Origin: Cordylochernes scorpioides
Taxonomy: Eukaryota > Arthropoda > Arachnida > Pseudoscorpiones > Chernetidae
Length of the DNA: 64,000 bases
Assembly: GCA_030710605.1 (NCBI GenBank)
Contig: CP092863.1
Coordinates: forward strand, 113,088,010-113,152,009
Direction of reading: 5' to 3'
A program made the translations under genes and the position numbers. A model generated the notes under the pieces. That model had not been told where the DNA came from, did no database searches, and saw nothing but the letters and a program-made list of their open reading frames with translations. Of this stretch, positions 20,301 through 26,884 are shown piece by piece. Numbering within the stretch: position 1 is the first letter of the stretch; every line of letters starts with the position of its first letter.

Positions 20301-21257
20301 ATTAATAAAAAGTAATCCATCTCCAAATTGAATACAGAGTGTATATTTTGTCTTTAAAATGGGAGTTCTGAAGTTTTCATGTTGTCACATCATTCTAATT
20401 AGCAAGTATCAGCCACTCAGAAATGACCATATTTACATGCTGTAGGCCGTTGTAAAAATCTAACTTCCTATTGGCTGATGGAAGTATATGTCAGTTAGAA
20501 TGACATCACAACTGCTAACACTTCCTAATCCGCAGGTATGTTCTATGATGAACAAGACTGGCATGATACAAAACCACCTGCCCTTTAAACTTATCAAAAT
20601 TTAATATCCAGGTTTATACTGTTTAAATATCCAAAAATAATTTAATAAATTTATATTCATTTTGCTTATAGATAACTATAACTGCCTTCATATAACCCAG
20701 GTTCTTCTGGAGTGTAGGTAACTATTCTAAAAAACCTGAATAAAACATTCCCATCTTATACTATGTGGCAAAGATGGTGTAGTTAAATGTTTATATTTTT
20801 TTAAATGACGTTTTTATTTAAAAAATGATGTATTTGGTTGACAAGCTTTATTTAAATATTGGATGAACATCTTTAATTACAAAACTAAAATTAACTATAA
20901 TTTTAAATTTTATGATAGAGGTATAAATATTGAAAATTAATTTTTAAATAGTTCATTAAATGAGATGTGCAAAAATTGTGTCACTTTTGAGAAATTTGCT
21001 TATTTAACTGTATTAAATATTTCTTCTTTTTTTAAATCAACAAATATCTAACAACAAAATATGATTATATACTTACTTGGAGCTTCTTTCATCAAATAAA
21101 ATGGCCCAATATGAACGATTGCAGGTGTTTTGCCAAGGGAAATGGTCGTTTTTAAAGTTCCAGACGAATCTTGCCTTGGAACAACAGGAGATCTAGCTCC
21201 TCTTGGACTCGACTTTGGCGAATACTGATCAACACGCCTTATGGCATCAGACATCAT
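8265..21257 (-). CDS. MED19: Mediator of RNA polymerase II transcription subunit 19 (five exons)
   Basis: Five minus-strand exons join in frame: 21257-21077, 14834-14678, 13254-13155, 10629-10518, 8377-8271 (or to a stop at 8265). All internal junctions have AG acceptors and GT donors, and phases match (1, 2, 0, 1). The product is about 220 residues. It has an N-terminal SPKSSPRG and TLKTTISLGK segment, GPFYLMKE, the MED19 core (ELTGATNL, HSYSKFCG, FLPNLPG), SSLRSLIEKPPIGGK and AGFRLHPGP, then a lysine/histidine-rich tail (KKKHKHKKHKHK, KRHDDDKERKKKKK). MED19 belongs to the head/middle region of Mediator and links transcription factors to RNA polymerase II in the nucleus. Length is close to vertebrate MED19 (about 244) and shorter than the fly protein. 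Identification comes from recalled family sequences. The introns hold a large number of transposable elements. The true last exon may be missing (see exon 5). Confidence 0.94.
8642..8802. mobile_element. Pogo-like MITE with TA target duplication
   Basis: Flanked by TA on both sides, with ends CAGTAGAACATACTCC and its near-inverse GGGGTTTTACTG. Contains the internal pairs GGACACCTCTCTACAAAG and CTCTCTGGTAAGAGG. Relatives lie at 17643, 18314, 28840, 31445 and 32895. It sits just upstream (in MED19 sense) of exon 5. Confidence 0.88.
8939..9247. mobile_element. hAT-type MITE, 309 bp, intact ends
   Basis: Perfect 16-bp terminal inverted repeats, CAAGCATGTCAAACTC and GAGTTTGACATGCTTG, flanked by the 8-bp target duplication CTGTAAGA (8931-8938 and 9248-9255). 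Subterminal GGCCGC-rich blocks (GTGGGCCGCATGAGGCCCGC) are typical of hAT elements. No transposase is encoded. Confidence 0.95.
9420..9680 (+). repeat. Dispersed repeat R2, copy 2
   Basis: Homologous to 4950-5225, sharing CCCAAGCCCGGATGAAAAAG, GGCTGATAGTACCCTGTAAG and CTACTTCACCCAGTC. Lies in the MED19 intron between exons 4 and 5. Confidence 0.75.
9826..10074. mobile_element. Foldback MITE family F1, copy 1 (right end cut)
   Basis: Arms pair TAAACACAAGGTAATAAGAC...AACAGCGTTGTTATCATC with GATAGTAACAATGCTGTTAC...GGATTTGGTGTCTT around an AT-rich centre. The right arm stops where the hairpin element at 10075 starts. F1 elements are near-symmetric and code for nothing. Confidence 0.8.
10075..10337. 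mobile_element. Long-hairpin MITE (arms about 120 nt, 22-nt loop)
   Basis: The left arm (10075-10193) and right arm (10217-10337) are inverse copies with only a handful of mismatches. For example, AAGGGCAGTAGAAAATTG on the right answers CAATTTCCACTGCCCTT on the left, and TGATGAGCCAGGCCCTCC answers GGAGGACCTGGCTCATTA. The loop is the short stretch around GGTTTCGCCAGTTTAATC. Partial relatives: 18125-18235, 28970-29050, 32445-32510. It lies in the MED19 intron 4, so it is transcribed with the host gene. Confidence 0.9.
10518..10629 (-). CDS. MED19: MED19 exon 4
   Basis: Begins IPEQMRP, the counterpart of the family's LPEQYR motif, and continues TSTQIPQKKKHKHKKHKHK and PGDTPSQDSQQ. Acceptor context GTCCCAACAG; donor GTGAGG. 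The reading frame is short and has no internal start. Confidence 0.93.
10836..11121. mobile_element. Tc1/mariner-like MITE with a duplicated terminus
   Basis: Ends TACTCATGGATAAAACT and AAGTTTTGTTCATGAGTGTA form terminal inverted repeats. Inside, GAAGACACACAAGATAA-like and CACTGTAATATATTTCAGAG blocks are shared with 12546-12772 and 28105-28250. The right end is present twice in tandem (near 10975-11055 and 11045-11121), the first step towards the 76-bp array at 29.65-30.87 kb. Confidence 0.82.
11122..11663. other. Intronic AT-rich stretch, nothing recognised
   Basis: Contains a TA run (11158-11172) and AT-rich sequence with short inverted pieces. I see no gene or intact mobile element. It lies in the MED19 intron between exons 3 and 4. 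Confidence 0.5.
11664..11872. mobile_element. Foldback MITE family F1, copy 2
   Basis: Two arms of about 100 nt, TAAGACCAAATCCAAATAAA...AACAGCGTTGTTACCATC and GATGGTAAAAATGCTGTTAC...GGATTTGGTCTTATTACC, with almost no centre. One of the most complete copies of the family. Confidence 0.88.
12179..12603 (+). mobile_element. 5'-truncated LINE, C-terminus and 3' UTR
   Basis: The ORF to 12439 reads RREWVLLNRFRTGQGRCAEL, MKLWGYTKDPNCACNVPQSM and HILDDCPLY, the cysteine/histidine pattern found after the RNase H region in Jockey-type ORF2 proteins, and ends EALNWLKALPLRL. The 3' tail (to about 12540, AAGCATAAATAAA) is repeated at 22472-22603, which fixes the element's 3' end. Confidence 0.85.
12546..12772. 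mobile_element. Tc1/mariner-like MITE, copy 2
   Basis: Ends TACCCTCATGGAGACAGG and GTTGTCCATGAGTGG. The interior shares GACAATAACTCTGAAATATA and GATAACCAAGTGTGAACAAA with the copies at 10836 and 28105. Confidence 0.75.
12904..13112. mobile_element. Foldback MITE family F1, copy 3
   Basis: Arms ACACAAGGTAATAAGACCAA...GCAACAGCATTGTTAGCATC and GATGGTAAAAACGCTGTTAC...GATTTGGTCTTATTACCTTG. Its right end lies about 40 bp from MED19 exon 3. Confidence 0.85.
13155..13254 (-). CDS. MED19: MED19 exon 3
   Basis: Encodes SLRSLIEKPPIGGKDIVPLT and STQLAGFRLHPGP. Bounded by an AG acceptor after GTGAGCAG and a GTGAGT donor. A foldback MITE (12904-13112) ends about 40 bp downstream of the donor. Confidence 0.95.
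13444..13753 (-). mobile_element. tRNA-derived SINE, near full length
   Basis: Minus-strand copy of the family represented at 19411-19721. It runs from a GGGGTCGGTGGAAGG-like head to a T-run at 13444 (the A tail). Flanked by the direct repeat ATAGGATGTC (13434-13443 and 13754-13763), the target duplication. The B box is mutated in this copy. Lies in MED19 intron 2. Confidence 0.9.
13829..14581 (-). mobile_element. 5'-truncated LINE inside MED19 intron 2
   Basis: Flanked by a perfect 14-bp target duplication AGTAGGCATTTATC (13815-13828 and 14582-14595). The minus strand encodes a LINE C-terminus with CQLCKNRTENELEHYIFECM, a zinc-finger-like pattern, followed by a 3' UTR that ends TCTTAATAAAGGCTTTTGTG then GTGTGTGA. 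The same 3' tail occurs at 36967-37220 and in part at 17520-17640 and 28600-28665, so this is an active-type family. The insertion stops 96 bp from exon 2. Confidence 0.93.
14678..14834 (-). CDS. MED19: MED19 exon 2
   Basis: Encodes the conserved core: ESELTGATNLMVHHNLEHSY, SKFCGRKMKDQLSAFLPNLP, then GNIDTPSNQDN. The acceptor follows GTGTGTGTCAG and the donor reads GTGACC. It is flanked by a LINE insertion (13829-14581) on its downstream side, only about 96 bp from the donor. Confidence 0.95.
15003..15850 (-). mobile_element. Helitron-like element carrying a tRNA-Gly pseudogene
   Basis: On the minus strand the 3' end reads CCCGGGCGTTGCCCGGG, a hairpin, then TCATTCGG and CTAG before a T (15006-15002). 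This is the Helitron 3' signature of a GC hairpin 8-12 nt before CTRR. Two TC-start 5' ends (TCTATATATATAAAA) fit on the minus strand, at 15517 and at 15847, so two elements may be nested. The tRNA-derived insert sits between them. The classification rests on terminal structure; no Rep/helicase is present. Confidence 0.65.
15559..15621 (-). pseudogene. tRNA-Gly(GCC) pseudogene, D-arm deleted
   Basis: Minus-strand sequence begins GCATCGGTGGTAGAATGCTC, continues with the anticodon region GCCTGCCACGCGGGC and ends TTCGATTCCCGGCCGATGCA. Compared with the copy at 44333-44403 it lacks 8 nt of the D arm, a deletion between short ACCA repeats. It shares the T-stem change described for that copy. It cannot fold a normal D arm. 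Confidence 0.9.
15852..16489 (+). mobile_element. TRIM: miniature LTR retrotransposon without coding capacity
   Basis: Two direct repeats, 15852-16007 (156 bp) and 16339-16489 (151 bp), start TGTAGC and end CATGGCA or CATGACA. They flank 331 bp that open three bases after the LTR with a primer-binding site, TTGGTGGAGATGCTGGG, and close with a purine tract (AAAGGGAAGGAG). The 4-bp target duplication ATAT flanks the element (15848-15851, 16490-16493). No gag or pol is encoded, so it must depend on another element. The 14 bases TTGGTGGAGATGCT are identical to the primer-binding site of the gypsy element at 38241-43450. Confidence 0.88.
16556..16849 (-). mobile_element. tRNA-derived SINE, full length
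   Basis: Minus strand: GGGGGTCGGTGGAAAGCTGG head, perfect B box GGGTTCGATCC, body, and a poly-A tail after GGATAAGC. Flanked by CTGCTTATCTT and CTGTTTATCTT, an imperfect target duplication. Lies in MED19 intron 1. Confidence 0.92.
17060..17180 (-). mobile_element. SINE tail fragment
   Basis: Carries the tail-side sequence of the SINE (ATCATGGTGGGTAG, TACTGTAAGTGCACCACATG) and breaks off at 17180. Confidence 0.8.
17520..17640 (-). mobile_element. LINE 3' tail fragment
   Basis: Minus strand ends in GGTCTTAATAAAGG, like the 3' ends at 13829 and 37220, preceded by a degraded CAGGAGAAAATCCC counterpart of the family's AAGGAGAATCCTC. Confidence 0.6.
17643..17787. mobile_element. Pogo-like MITE, right end truncated
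   Basis: Preceded by TA and starting CAGTAGAACATCCCTTTAG. It shares the two GGACACCTCTC blocks of the family and stops after ATTAGGTGTCC without the closing terminus. Confidence 0.8.
18125..18235. repeat. Fragment of the long-hairpin MITE family
   Basis: Contains CTGGGAGGGTTTACCATTGA and TGAGTCAGGCCCTTCC, the right arm of the element at 10075-10337. Confidence 0.75.
18314..18476. mobile_element. Pogo-like MITE, complete
   Basis: CAGTAGAACATCCC at the left and GAGGTTTTACTG at the right, with TA on both sides. Internal blocks as in the other copies. Confidence 0.88.
18569..19054 (+). mobile_element. Helitron-like element with GC-rich interior
   Basis: Starts A|TCTATATATATAAAAATGG, the usual TC start after an A. 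The end carries the hairpin CCCGGGCGTTGCCCGGG followed by TCATTCGT and CTA. The terminal CTAG is altered and the next bases match the interior of the 15003 element, so the copy is chimeric. The interior (18770-18980) is strongly GC-rich, unlike its surroundings, and open reading frames there occur on both strands; I treat them as composition effects. Confidence 0.65.
19178..19371 (+). mobile_element. Short Helitron-like element
   Basis: Begins TCTATATATATATAAAA and ends GCCACTGCAACGCGTGGC, a hairpin, then CGGGTTCG and CTAG followed by T. The structure matches a non-autonomous Helitron of 194 bp. A TC start alone is weak evidence; the hairpin plus CTAG|T end is the stronger part. Confidence 0.62.
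19411..19720 (+). mobile_element. tRNA-derived SINE, full length, reference copy
   Basis: Head GGGGGTCGGTGGAAGGCTGG, a perfect pol III B box GGGTTCGATCC at about 19461, then a roughly 200-bp body and an A tail. Flanked by a perfect 14-bp target duplication ACCTTGTGTTTATA (19397-19410 and 19721-19734). The tRNA-like head covers about 75 nt. The insertion split a palindromic F1 MITE end (ACACAAGGTAAT then ATTACCTTGTGT). Other copies: 7140, 13444, 16556, 17060, 25720, 31735, 32225 and the array at 24350. Confidence 0.95.
19735..21076. other. MED19 intron 1, mostly unclassified
   Basis: AT-rich. One inverted pair (TCATTCTAATTAGCAAG near 20390 and GTCAGTTAGAATGACATC near 20490) marks a small foldback remnant. 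No gene seen. Confidence 0.5.
21077..21257 (-). CDS. MED19: MED19 exon 1
   Basis: Starts MMSDAIRRVDQYSPKSSPRG and carries RSPVVPRQDSSG, TLKTTISLGK and GPFYLMKEAP. It ends one base into codon 61 at a strong donor (GTAAGT, minus strand, 21076-21071). The first Met is preceded by an AT-rich leader. A second Met directly follows, so either could initiate. Confidence 0.95.
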
Positions 21258-22471
21258 TTTGAAAACTTAAATAATTTCTACTAGACTAAATACATCAAAG
21301 ACGAATTGTCCCTAAGAACAACATCGGAATAGAAACACCAAACAAGAAAAAAAAAATGGCAGCGACGCCAAATCAAAATATTCGAGAAAATGTTCACGGA
21401 AAAAAAAAAGAAACAAAATAAAATATAGTGCAAAAATTGATAAACGTGGAGTGAAAGTTAATGATTTTATTTAAAACTACATTATATATTGTTGTATATG
21501 TGAATATATATATATTTTAAGATCGTCTATATAGAGAGATTTTAAATTCATTTTAAATGTGCTACACAATTAGAATATTATTAATTGACTCAATTAAGAT
21601 ATAATTATATAAAAAAAATTGCTACAAAAAAAAAATAAATTCATGACAAGAACAAGCTCTGATAATCGAATTTCTCCCTCGAAAGTAAATATTGCATTCA
21701 TTCATAACATATGACCCTTACATTCCCAATGGATACAATGATTGTACCAGAGAACTCTTATATACACATTTTAGCCCCGCCTCCTCTATATTAATACTTA
21801 AATACCAATTTCTTGATTTTTACAAATCTTCTTTGTTATTACTTTAGTGTATCATTCAGGTACAACCTGAACCACGCTGTCTTTTCTAATAATCAAGAAA
21901 ATGAATTGGCCAATATTCTGGAATAAACCTTTGCGCTTTGCCATTTAAAATGCTTATTTTATGAGTCATTTTAGGCATATACAGCACTATAATCACAAAT
22001 ACACTTCACTATATATAAGCTATACAATAATTTAAATAATATCGCCTACATGGAAACCAATGAAATATGATAATTTAAAAACATAAATAACATGGACGAT
22101 CCTCAAATTTAAATTGGGAGAAATAATATGTTGTGTGCGCTGATACGCAAACACCAGAAAAAATGAAAGCAAGCGCAAAATGCTTTACCAACTACAACTT
22201 TGAATTAGTCACACACAAACCCTCTTTTATACTTCAAAGAGTATAGGTAAGAATTACTATACACTATATATATATATGTATCGATATATCCCAAAGGTTA
22301 TTGCCAAACCCTCCATCATCACACGCTCCAAACTTCATGTAACTGATTAACTTCAGAGATTATTGATTAGTAAGTTGAAGAGAACATTAAGAAATCGTTA
22401 TGTAATTTTTTTAAAGTTATTCAAAATCAATAAAAATTTTAAAGAAACATATCTTTTTTAATTGGAAAAGT

Positions 22472-22603
22472 ACTGGCTGAAGGCTTTGCCTCTCAGACTT
22501 TAATGACCGATATGTCCTCACTTCTTTTTTCTAGATTTAATTCATTTTGTCTCCTCTCTAATTGTAAATACGCTGCTGTATCACCTCATAAGCATAAATA
22601 AAT
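22472..22603 (+). mobile_element. LINE 3' end fragment
   Basis: Nearly identical to 12412-12540: CTGAAGGCTTTGCCTCTCAG, then TATCACCTCATAAGCATAAA. It ends at the same point, as expected of a 5'-truncated insertion. Confidence 0.85.
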
Positions 22604-22609
22604 TGGAAA

Positions 22610-22728
22610 AGTGAGCTTTCGAGCAATGAAGCTCTTCTACTAGCCTAATAATATTTCTCCACTTGACATTGCCAAGCCAGTAGAAGAGCTTCGTTGCTCG
22701 AAAGCTCGCTTTTCCAAAAAAAAAAAAA
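22610..22728. mobile_element. Small foldback MITE
   Basis: GGAAAAGTGAGCTTTCGAGC and AATGAAGCTCTTCTACT are answered by AGTAGAAGAGCTTCGTTGCT and CGAAAGCTCGCTTTTCC. Arms of about 37 nt flank a roughly 40-bp centre. Confidence 0.8.
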
Positions 22729-23021
22729 AAAGATACTTATTGTTAATTTTTTTAAAATTAATTTTAGAATATTAAGAAACCTACACCTTTGGTGTCACAG
22801 ATTTGAAATATCGGCAAAAATTCACGTTCAATTTAACACTATCATTAAATTTATTATTATACTGTACTTATATATTTTTTCATAATTAAGGTCTTAAAAT
22901 ATTTTGACCATATTTAATCTTATTTGTATTTTCTATTTGTACATTTTTATTTTTTCGGGAAACATTGTTTTTGTTTTGAATATTATGTAACCTACATTGC
23001 TTATTTCTAAATCATTGAAAC

Positions 23022-24254
23022 ATGGCTTTTACATCAGTTCCAGTAATTAATGTTGATGATTCTAATTTAAAAAAAATATGGCCAAATATCATACATTCAA
23101 TAAAACAATCATTATATGTATCAATTGATTTGGAATATAGTGGTATTGGCGATAAGAAAAATCTCCGTGCGCCTTCTGTTGAAGATAGATATACCTATAT
23201 GGCAGAATTAGCTAAAACAAGATCCATATTGTCTTTAGGCATATCTTGCTTCAATCATAAAGGTACAGACGAAAAAAATACAAAATGTCATCATTTTGAA
23301 GCTACAGCATATAACATTTTCGTTTTGTGTACAGAATCCTATATTATTGAACCTTGTTCAATGAAATTTCTTGCTGAAAATGGATTTAATTTCAATAAAC
23401 ACTATGGATATGGAATACCATATTATAAAGGTAATGATAAAGGTATTGATGAAGATATTTGTATCAGAAAATTGATCAGTACAATAATCTATTTAAAAAA
23501 AACAATTATTGTTCATAATGGACTTTTAGATTTGGTTTATTTGTATCATTGTTTTTATTGTAATATACCATCCAATTTTCGAACCTTTCTAACAGACTTA
23601 ACAGAAATGTTTCCAAATGGTATATTTGATACTAAATACTTAATTGAATACCATATACGTCTTCAAGCATCTTATCTTGAGTATGTGTTCCGTTATCGAC
23701 AAAGAGAAAACTATGATAAAATTAAAGCGGGAAGAAATTACGCAGAAGTAACTTTTCACAATACCAATGAAGATCAAGTATATTCAACAACCCATGATGT
23801 AAATATAAATCCCATTAACACACCACAGCACAAGAATATATGTAAAAATTATGCTAATTATGGTTGGTGCACTAAACAAAATGAATGTCCAAAGTCGCAT
23901 AGGATTGACGACATTGTCGATGTTGCATATTGTAAGATGGAGGGAGCAAGAAAGATGTCAAAGTTAGAGCCCGAGGTGGTAAACAGTTCGTCGAAGGTGT
24001 TCAATTCTGGGAAACATGACGCTGGAATGGATGCTTTTATGACTGGATTTATCTTTGCAACGTATCTGGCAACACGGTTCAGAACAGACGACTACTCGCT
24101 GGAGAATGCACAGTTGGACCACCTACAGAACAACCTCTACTTGATGGGCAAGGACATCCCGCTGAAGGTGATTGAAAGCTGCTTCTCCAGAATCTCAGAA
24201 AACCACAGAGCCAAGTACAAGAAACTTCAGCTGGAACTGGCAGAGACTCTGTAA
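23022..24254 (+). CDS. TOE1: Target of EGR1 protein 1 (TOE1), 3'-exonuclease
   Basis: 410 residues, one exon. It has a CAF1-type DEDD deadenylase: SIDLEYSG at 34-41 (catalytic D36, E38), HNGLLDLVYLY near 166, FDTKYLIEY after it, and HDAGMDAFMTG at 332-342 (H332, D337). A CCCH zinc finger, CKNYANYGWC-X5-C-X3-H, lies near 275-293 and is inserted in the nuclease fold as in TOE1. In animals TOE1 is a Cajal-body 3'-5' exonuclease that trims the tails of snRNAs and other small RNAs. All motifs are intact and there is no stop. AATAAA follows near 24268. It is shorter than human TOE1 (about 510), mainly at the termini. Base composition is AT-rich up to about codon 300 and clearly more GC-rich after about 23930. 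Confidence 0.95.
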   Translation: MAFTSVPVINVDDSNLKKIWPNIIHSIKQSLYVSIDLEYSGIGDKKNLRAPSVEDRYTYMAELAKTRSILSLGISCFNHKGTDEKNTKCHHFEATAYNIFVLCTESYIIEPCSMKFLAENGFNFNKHYGYGIPYYKGNDKGIDEDICIRKLISTIIYLKKTIIVHNGLLDLVYLYHCFYCNIPSNFRTFLTDLTEMFPNGIFDTKYLIEYHIRLQASYLEYVFRYRQRENYDKIKAGRNYAEVTFHNTNEDQVYSTTHDVNINPINTPQHKNICKNYANYGWCTKQNECPKSHRIDDIVDVAYCKMEGARKMSKLEPEVVNSSSKVFNSGKHDAGMDAFMTGFIFATYLATRFRTDDYSLENAQLDHLQNNLYLMGKDIPLKVIESCFSRISENHRAKYKKLQLELAETL

Positions 24255-24349
24255 ATCTATTTTATAATAAAATATGTTTTCCTTCCACAACACACTGGCT
24301 TTGTATAATAAACTCTCTTCCTCATTGTAGTACATTGGTGTAAACTGTC

Positions 24350-25140
24350 CATTGTTGACAGGTGGGTAGTGACTGCTTTTACTGTAAGTGCACCACATGT
24401 CTACACATGTAGAAAGGACTTTTGCACATAAAATTGTGTAACAGTTTGATAATCATGGTGTGTAGTTAGCAATTGTTTTTACTGTAAGTGTGCACCACAT
24501 TCTACACATGTAGAAAGGACTTTTGCACATAAAATTGTGTAACAGTTTGATAATCATGGTGTGTAGTTAGCAATTGTTTTTACTGTAAGTGTGCACCACA
24601 TTCTACACATGTAGAAAGGACTTTTGCACATAAAATTGTGTAACAGTTTGATAATCATGGTGTGTAGTTAGCAATTGTTTTTACTGTAAGTGTGCACCAC
24701 ATTCTACACATGTAGAAAGGACTTTTGCACATAAAATTGTGTAACAGTTTGATAATCATGGTGTGTAGTTAGCAATTGTTTTTACTGTAAGTGTGCACCA
24801 CATTCTACACATGTAGAAAGGACTTTTGCACATAAAATTGTGTAACAGTTTGATAATCATGGTGTGTAGTTAGCAATTGTTTTTACTGTAAGTGTGCACC
24901 ACATTCTACACATGTAGAAAGGACTTTTGCACATAAAATTGTGTAACAGTTTGATAATCATGGTGTGTAGTTAGCAATTGTTTTTACTGTAAGTGTGCAC
25001 CACATTCTACACATGTAGAAAGGACTTTTGCACATAAAATTGTGTAACAGTTTGATAATCATGGTGTGTAGTTAGCAATTGTTTTTACTGTAAGTGTGCA
25101 CCACATTCTACACATGTAGAAAGGACTTTTGCACATACAA
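24350..25140 (-). repeat. 101-bp tandem array made from a SINE fragment
   Basis: About 7.5 units with a period of exactly 101 bp (unit starts at 24481, 24582, 24683 and so on), nearly identical to each other. Each unit contains TGATAATCATGGTG, TTTTACTGTAAGTG, CACCACATTCTACACATGTA and GGACTTTTGCACAT, which come from the tail half of the SINE family. The first, partial unit (24355-24420) is closer to the parent SINE than the rest, so it marks the origin. Confidence 0.92.
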
Positions 25141-25399
25141 GTTTCATTCATTATTACAGGATTGAGGATTTTGACAAATTCCAAAATCATATAATGCCAC
25201 AACTCTGTTTTTTAATCACTTGATCAAAGGAAGTGTTTGGGCGGCAACCCCTTCTTCAGATAACATAACTAAATGTTGGCTGAAGAATTCCTTGATCAGA
25301 GGTGAATAAAAAATAAAAAGAGTTGTAGCGATATATCTTCTTCATCTTTCTCCACTCTTTCTCTTCTCCACTCAATCATATTAAGGTATCAAGCTTGTT
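25141..25399. repeat. Foldback remnant
   Basis: Short inverted matches around CACTTGATCAAAGGAAGTG and TTCCTTGATCAGAGGTGAA, with no coding. The class is not determined. Confidence 0.4.
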
Positions 25400-25705
25400 T
25401 GACAACCATCATAACTGGGTGAAGTAGAATGCGTCTGCCTTTGTCATAAGACTGGGAGCACTACTCAGTGGCAAGCCACTGACTTAGCTCCAAAAGAAAT
25501 GGCCGCCTCTGACATGAGGAACAGACGCTATGTGCAGCCGCTCCTAACATGAAATACAAACACTGCTCATCCTGTATCCCTGAATTAGGAGCCCTTACAG
25601 GGTACTATCAGCCAGGCCAGCTGAGCCCAGGTTTTTTAGCAAGCTTGTTACTGCTCGCCCTCCTCCTTTTTCATCCGGGCTTGGGAACGACAAAGGCAGA
25701 GTTGT
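25400..25705 (-). repeat. Dispersed repeat R2, copy 3
   Basis: Inverse of 4950-5225 and 9420-9680: GACTGGGTGAAG-like start, CTTACAGGGTACTATCAGCC, then CCTTTTTCATCCGGGCTTGG. On the minus strand a short frame reads SPDEKGGGRAVTSLLKNLGS, which may be the decayed end of an ORF. Confidence 0.75.
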
Positions 25706-25719
25706 AGCGATATATGATT

Positions 25720-25866
25720 TTTGTAACTCACAAGTGTGCCAGAGCTCTGTTTGGTTACTTGTATTCATTGGTGGAGTTGGATTTTTGCAAGAATCAGGGC
25801 CCATTGAAGAAATATTTTCTTTAAGAAAAAGTGTCCAATGTGGGATTTGATCCTGGGTTGTGTCAA
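25720..25866 (-). mobile_element. SINE fragment including decayed B box
   Basis: Carries GTGCCAGAGCTCTGTTTGG, GGTGGAGTTGGATTTTTGCA and GTGTCCAATGTGGGATTTGA. The B box has lost its consensus. Confidence 0.8.
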
Positions 25867-25883
25867 CAGAATTGACATTTTAT

Positions 25884-25961
25884 TATGCAACAATGTCATC
25901 AATCCTATGCGACTTGGGACATTCATTTTGTCAACCATAATTGGCATAATTTTTACATATA
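25884..25961 (-). pseudogene. Inverted fragment of the TOE1 zinc-finger coding sequence
   Basis: The minus strand reads ATATGTAAAAATTATGCCAA, then TGAATGTCCCAAGTCGCATA and GGATTGATGACATTGTTGCA, matching TOE1 at about 23838-23929. It has two small deletions (about 10 nt after TATGGTTG, 6 nt before TTGCATA) and a few substitutions. It spans the zinc finger codons, is broken, and abuts a SINE fragment. Confidence 0.85.
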
Positions 25962-26620
25962 GTCCAATAAACCATACTCAGGTTTGAGACTAGAATCCAA
26001 GTCAGTGTCCCTATGAGTGTCATAAAGGAGGGATTAGGAGCTACGTCTCTCCTTGACCTAAAAGTAGGAATGGCACCATTCAAGATATCTTTGGAGATAG
26101 AAGAGAGTGGCCTTCTCTTCTTCTTTCTTATCTCCACTTAATCATATTGTGGTGAAGAAATAATTTATTATTTAATATAATATTATTCAATGAAAATATT
26201 CAACAGATTATATAAATATATATTACTCTGTATTTGTAAAATCATCTTTAAAATATTTCTTTGCTTGTTTGTTCAAGATTTCCTAGCTGTAGATAGTTTG
26301 GTTAATAATTGTTGACTAGTCGCTGTGACGTCATCAATAAATACTTTCACACCTTCAGATATACAAAGGCTTGATTTCTACGATATAATATCAGGGTATC
26401 AAGACTGTAAAGCTTGTTGATAGTGTCTGCTGGGGATGAGTAGAGCTCATCAATGGATGAGTCAATGATATGGTTTCTGGTTGCAGATTGACACTTAGTA
26501 CATAGTGGGAAAACCTTGAAACCATTGTCATTGTCCGTAGATGACCAGGGCTTCTGGTCATTGACAACCAAGTCTACACCACCATCCTATTTGGTTTGGT
26601 CAACAAACCCAGTATCAAAA
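25962..26620. other. Unclassified AT-rich stretch
   Basis: Shares short pieces with 31130-31290 (TTCTTTCTTATCTCCACT, ATCATATT, GAGCTCATCAATGGATGAGT), so it is repetitive, but I cannot assign a class. No gene seen. Confidence 0.5.
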
Positions 26621-26621
26621 G

Positions 26622-26820
26622 TTTAATAAGACCAAATCCAAATTATTGTAATGTTTGTGAGGTTTTGGTAACAGCATTGTTACCATTATTATACAAAGTA
26701 CTAAAAAAGGTACTTTGAGTACAATGCTGTTTCCAAAATGTTACAAACATATCAATAATTTGGAAATAATCTTTTTACCTTTTGATACTAATCTATAATC
26801 CAAATTGTATCATTTCAACA
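26622..26820. mobile_element. Foldback MITE family F1, diverged copy
   Basis: Arms TAAGACCAAATCCAAATTAT...AACAGCATTGTTACCATT and GAGTACAATGCTGTTTCC...ATAATTTGG. More diverged than the other copies. Confidence 0.7.
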
Positions 26821-26884
26821 AACCTCTTTCATAAATCAGAATAAAATTCATGATTATTTATATTTCTACATATAAGCGATTTGG

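Larger units (their letters stand above)
21258..23021. promoter_or_regulatory. Divergent intergenic region between MED19 and TOE1
   Basis: 1.76 kb separates the two start codons, so both promoters should lie here. It is AT-rich with no TATA box I would trust. It contains a LINE 3' tail (22472-22603) and a small foldback element (22610-22728). Regulatory content is inferred from position only. Confidence 0.35.

Noticed and set aside
24350-25140. Regular direct repeats resembling a CRISPR array
   Set aside because: Units are 101 bp, without variable spacers, derived from a SINE, in a eukaryotic genome.
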